Of a DNA stretch of 49,209 bases, positions 46,352 through 49,209 are shown one piece after another. The stretch is from Bacteroidota bacterium (GTDB lineage Bacteria; Bacteroidota; Ignavibacteria; SZUA-365). The position numbers and the translations under genes were made by a program. The DNA lies in the NCBI GenBank assembly GCA_029907355.1, contig JARYLZ010000014.1:1-49209 (forward strand), in the 5' to 3' direction. Positions within the stretch are counted from its first letter, which is position 1, and every line of letters begins with the position of its first letter. Below the pieces are notes generated by a model that saw only the letters and a program-made list of their open reading frames with translations, had not been told where the DNA came from and made no database searches.

Positions 46352-49209
46352 TCAGGGGGACTCCCCGACCGGTCGGAACCAAACTTCGACACGTCGGTTG
46401 CGCCGACGCCCGACATCAGACTCGTCTTCCGTCACGAGGCATGCAGCCCCCATCCCATAGGACCGGGCGACGTGCACGCCGCGTTCCCGGAGTCGGTCTG
46501 CTGCGCGTTCGGCCAGCGTCGCGGAAGCGATCTCCTCGGCCGCATTGCCGCCCATCCGGTCGGTGAAGCCGACCAGGATGACCTCCCCTCGACCTCGATG
46601 CGACTGGGACTTCACGAACGAGGCGATCCTCTCGAAATCCACCCCCGCGCGCGCATCGAAATCCGATGCCGCTATTCTCATGCGGAGATCGGTCGACAAA
46701 CGCGTCGCACCTGCAGTGATTTCCTCCACCGCGGCGGGGAATCGATTTCGGTGCGGAGAACGGATGACGCGAAGACGAAGATCGCACAACCCCCGGCGAC
46801 GAACGATTTCCTGCCCCTCGTCGCTCTCGACGAAACACGCGAACGATTCGGCGATGGAAGTCTCCTCGCCTGCCGGGAGGTACATCATGACAGGGACAGT
46901 CAGAGGGTACGATTCCAGCCGGCATTCCTCATCGCTCGGCTCGCGGTAGCCTGTACCGGCATCCCCCACGGCGACGAGGGCGGTTCCATTCGGCGGACGT
47001 CCGTCCTTGAGCGATGATCGGCGGACGAAACCGAGGGCGGTTCTGTCCTTTCGAACACGGACGACGATTTCGTCGTCCGTCCTGCACGTCGTACCGATGT
47101 TCCCCCCGATGGTATCCAAGGAGAAGGCTTGTTCGAGCATGCGCCTCGTCAGCGTTTCCTCCGCGGGGAGAACGATGGAGACGGGACGTGCGATGGAGCG
47201 GCCATCGGACCATTCCCTCGCCAACCCGGAAAGGATCGAACGGAGTTGTGCAATCGTCGCCCGACGGATGGGATTCTCCGGATGGGCAAGTACAACGAGA
47301 GCATCCAACCCGATCGTTCGTTCCCGGTCGAACCACTCAGGATGCGTTCGGGAAACGGTTTCCTCTTCCCTGGGAAGAGAACAGGCGATGCGAAGATCCT
47401 CTCGCGACTGATCCGCGTGAATGAGAGATGCTGCCTGTGCGAGGGTGAGAATTTCGACGTTGCACGCGGAGTCATTCCCTTTCGCGGCCCTGATGGACCA
47501 CCGATTCTCCCCTTCCGGACCTCGTTCACAGCGCCAACCGGAGGACGACAGGTAACCTTCGACAAGCTCTCCAGCCAACTCGCGGTACGCCGGGTCGACC
47601 TGGACGCGGAAAGTCACACCCCCGCCCGAAAATCCATCTCGGTTCAGAGGGAAAAGGACGTAGAGCAAAGACAGAACGATCAGTGCGAGGAAAGCGAGCC
47701 CTCCCCATTTTTTCCACGCGAACCGCGATGCAATATCCACCGGCATTTCGTGCGGCGGTTCTTCGTTCAGCGGCGCGAACGTCGACCTCGCATGTTCTGC
47801 GGGCCAGGTAACTTCGAGTCTTACCTGGGATGGCTTTACCGGTACTTGCTCGGCAATCGCTTCCTCTGAAGGCACGGGTACGACCTCCTCCCGGGAATCA
47901 TGCATGTGCTTTTCAAACGACTCGAGGATCTTGAGAATTTCGAGATCCATCCCATCAACGGCTTCCTCATCAGGGTCCGCGGGCGAGTCCTCACCTCGTT
48001 CCGCTCCGTCGGTGGATATATCATCACTTGCCTTCCCTTTCGAAGGGGCTTCGATCAAGGAAGACGCCTGGGTGAGAAGAGATATTCCACTACCCTCGTT
48101 CCGCTCGAGAATGTCCCCATCACGGGAAGGAGCCGATTCCTCACCACCACCGACTCGTTCGAGATTTCCCGCTCCCTCCGGCATCCCCATTGCAACGGAA
48201 TGGGAAAAATCATTCCGCTCATCCCATTCCGCTCTATGTTCTCCTCCCTGTGATCGAATCTTTTCTCCGAAACGGGAACGGATTTCCCTTTCGGTTCCCT
48301 TCGGCATGCACCGCTGCTTGTCCTCCCCTTCGACCTTTTCCCCTTCCCTTTGTTCATCGGAATGGGATTCCTCTCGAAGCGGGCGGTCCAAATCTTCGCT
48401 CTCTTTTACCTCCCGTTCCATGTTCAGAATGCCCATCACCATCCGCAGAAGCCGTTCTTCTTCTCCCGACCCTTCCAGCGAGAACTCGTCGCGGAACATC
48501 TGCCCGTTGTCATGCGGTGTCCCGCCATCCTGGCGACCGGAATCGCCGTTCATCCGGGAGTACTGCTTCCCATTCGCCCCGCCCGAAATGGAGCCGAATT
48601 CCTCCTCTTCCACTTCTCTTCCCGTACGCACTTGCCTTTCCATCCCCTCGCGCGCTCTTCGTTCCTTTTCTTTTCCGATGATACGCGCAGCTTCTTCTCG
48701 GGCAATCCGTTCGGCAATCTCATGTGCTCTCTCTTCCACCTCTTGTCGGGCTTGGCGTTCGGCTTCCATGCGAGCGATCTTCGCCGCCTCCTCTCGGGCG
48801 ATTCGAGCGGCGATTTCCTGTGCGCGACGTTCCGCTTCCTCGCGAACTCTTCGCTCGAACTCCTCACGCGCTTTTCGTTCCGCTTCCTCACGGGCTATCC
48901 GCTCGGCTTCTTCGCGTGCTCTCCGTTCGGCTTCCTCACGAGCCCTGCGTTTTGCTTCCTCCCGTGCCTTCCGTTCGATTTCCTCGCGCGCTATCCGTTC
49001 AGCCTCCTCCCGTACGATCCGCTCGGCTTCCTCACGTGCCCTGTGCTCGACTTCTTCACGTGCTTTGCGTTCCGCTTCTTCGTGCGCTTTCCTCTCGATC
49101 TCTTCACGCGCTTTGCGCTCGGCTTCCTCACGTGCCCTGCGTTCAGCTTCTTCGCGTGCCTTGCGTTCCGCCTCTTCTCGTGCCTTACGCTCTGCTTCTT
49201 CGCGCGCTT
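46352..49209 (-). CDS. charged-repeat helix / transmembrane / PstS-like / OmpA-like protein (5' end beyond window)
   Basis: The frame is open to the window edge, so the N terminus is missing; about 951 residues are visible. The ATG at 48769 is internal. The order is: about 24 copies of an 8-residue repeat (AREEAERK and variants) forming a long charged helix; a disordered Gly/Glu/Ser region (about 300 residues); a transmembrane segment preceded by FAWKKWGG (48769 minus about 1060 bases); a PstS-like periplasmic binding domain (about 300 residues: DALVVLAHPENP, LRSILSG); and an OmpA-like domain ending the protein (LVGFTDRMGG, ERAADRLRERGV, NRRVEVWF). Basic residues before the membrane segment place the repeat in the cytoplasm and the rest in the periplasm, with OmpA touching peptidoglycan. 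Function unknown. Confidence 0.9.
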   Translation of the reverse strand, partial: AREEAERKAREEAERKAREEAERRAREEAERKAREEIERKAHEEAERKAREEVEHRAREEAERIVREEAERIAREEIERKAREEAKRRAREEAERRAREEAERIAREEAERKAREEFERRVREEAERRAQEIAARIAREEAAKIARMEAERQARQEVEERAHEIAERIAREEAARIIGKEKERRAREGMERQVRTGREVEEEEFGSISGGANGKQYSRMNGDSGRQDGGTPHDNGQMFRDEFSLEGSGEEERLLRMVMGILNMEREVKESEDLDRPLREESHSDEQREGEKVEGEDKQRCMPKGTEREIRSRFGEKIRSQGGEHRAEWDERNDFSHSVAMGMPEGAGNLERVGGGEESAPSRDGDILERNEGSGISLLTQASSLIEAPSKGKASDDISTDGAERGEDSPADPDEEAVDGMDLEILKILESFEKHMHDSREEVVPVPSEEAIAEQVPVKPSQVRLEVTWPAEHARSTFAPLNEEPPHEMPVDIASRFAWKKWGGLAFLALIVLSLLYVLFPLNRDGFSGGGVTFRVQVDPAYRELAGELVEGYLSSSGWRCERGPEGENRWSIRAAKGNDSACNVEILTLAQAASLIHADQSREDLRIACSLPREEETVSRTHPEWFDRERTIGLDALVVLAHPENPIRRATIAQLRSILSGLAREWSDGRSIARPVSIVLPAEETLTRRMLEQAFSLDTIGGNIGTTCRTDDEIVVRVRKDRTALGFVRRSSLKDGRPPNGTALVAVGDAGTGYREPSDEECRLESYPLTVPVMMYLPAGEETSIAESFACFVESDEGQEIVRRRGLCDLRLRVIRSPHRNRFPAAVEEITAGATRLSTDLRMRIAASDFDARAGVDFERIASFVKSQSHRGRGEVILVGFTDRMGGNAAEEIASATLAERAADRLRERGVHVARSYGMGAACLVTEDESDVGRRRNRRVEVWFRPVGESP
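48640..49209 (-). repeat. 24-base coding tandem repeat (8-residue period)
   Basis: About 24 imperfect 24-base units read on the minus strand, continuing past the window edge, most regular at 48820-49209. Each unit codes A-R-E-E-A-E-R-(K/R/I). Glu at 3, 4 and 6 and Arg/Lys at 2, 7 and 8 place i to i+4 salt bridges along the helix. Units differ at synonymous positions, so the array is old or under selection at the protein level. Confidence 0.9.

Noticed and set aside
48640-49209. Regular 24-base repeat resembling a CRISPR-like array
   Set aside because: Units abut without spacers and read through as a charged protein helix; it is a coding repeat.

Overview
The window looks like a chromosomal segment of a GC-rich member of the Bacteroidota/Chlorobiota/Ignavibacteria/Kapabacteria (FCB) group. 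Four secreted proteins end in a type IX secretion (T9SS) type-A-like C-terminal domain, with an 'xPNPxx' or 'PxPA' entry and a final beta-strand tail. There are many outer-membrane barrels, lipoboxes and PD40/OmpA envelope proteins, and two promoters fit the Bacteroidota -33/-7 pattern (TTTG-N19-TAnnTTTG). Good GGAGG Shine-Dalgarno sites also occur. The Kapabacteria/Ignavibacteria placement is an inference from protein style, not a database result. No transposase, integrase, CRISPR array or rRNA was seen.

Layout. 1-5.1 kb (+): tsaD (5' end outside the window), mltG, a polytopic membrane protein and an Ig-like lipoprotein, packed with overlaps. 5.6-6.9 kb (-): SPOR lipoprotein and deoC. 7.7-8.6 kb: tRNA-Met(CAT) with a perfect terminator on the minus strand, then trmH (+). 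9.3-15.2 kb (-): CoA-transferase, small outer-membrane barrel, PD40/regulatory-domain/OmpA lipoprotein (PorE-like), and VWA protein with a sorting domain. 15.6-17.4 kb (-): folD and a YmdB-type phosphodiesterase. 17.5-20.8 kb (+): ECF sigma factor, tRNA-Pro(CGG) and a secreted Asp-box protein. 20.9-21.7 kb (-): an SDR oxidoreductase.

21.8-33.3 kb (-) is the most striking part: seven genes read as one unit, with three ATGA stop/start overlaps. In transcription order they are a 1063-residue double-VWA sorting-domain protein, a small barrel, a PD40/OmpA-like protein, a TPR/CsgG-like lipoprotein, a sorting-domain protein, a larger barrel and a secreted caspase-family protease fused to a CsgG-like domain. 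The small barrel, the PD40/OmpA protein and a VWA protein are paralogues of the 9.3-13.8 kb cluster, so the window holds two versions of one envelope module, and only the second carries the caspase.

33.6-37.6 kb: sixA phosphatase, a small Spy/CpxP-like protein, a lipoprotein, and an ARPP-1-domain protein divergent from a WYL regulator, with a perfect inverted repeat between them. 37.6-42.4 kb (-): a lipoprotein with a cysteine-less TlpA-like domain, a PUA/EVE-like + DUF3883-like protein, and the phosphate transporter pit with its DUF47 partner. 42.8-44.6 kb (-): a SAM methyltransferase and a UPF0173 hydrolase. 44.9-46.2 kb (+): gdhA. 46.4-49.2 kb (-, 5' end outside the window): an unusual protein with a long 8-residue-repeat charged helix, a transmembrane segment, a PstS-like domain and an OmpA-like domain.

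How they fit together: housekeeping genes (tRNA modification, folate, peptidoglycan trimming, nitrogen assimilation, phosphate uptake) are interleaved with envelope/secretion modules. The modules are probably surface structures delivered by T9SS and anchored by barrels and OmpA domains; that functional reading is inference.
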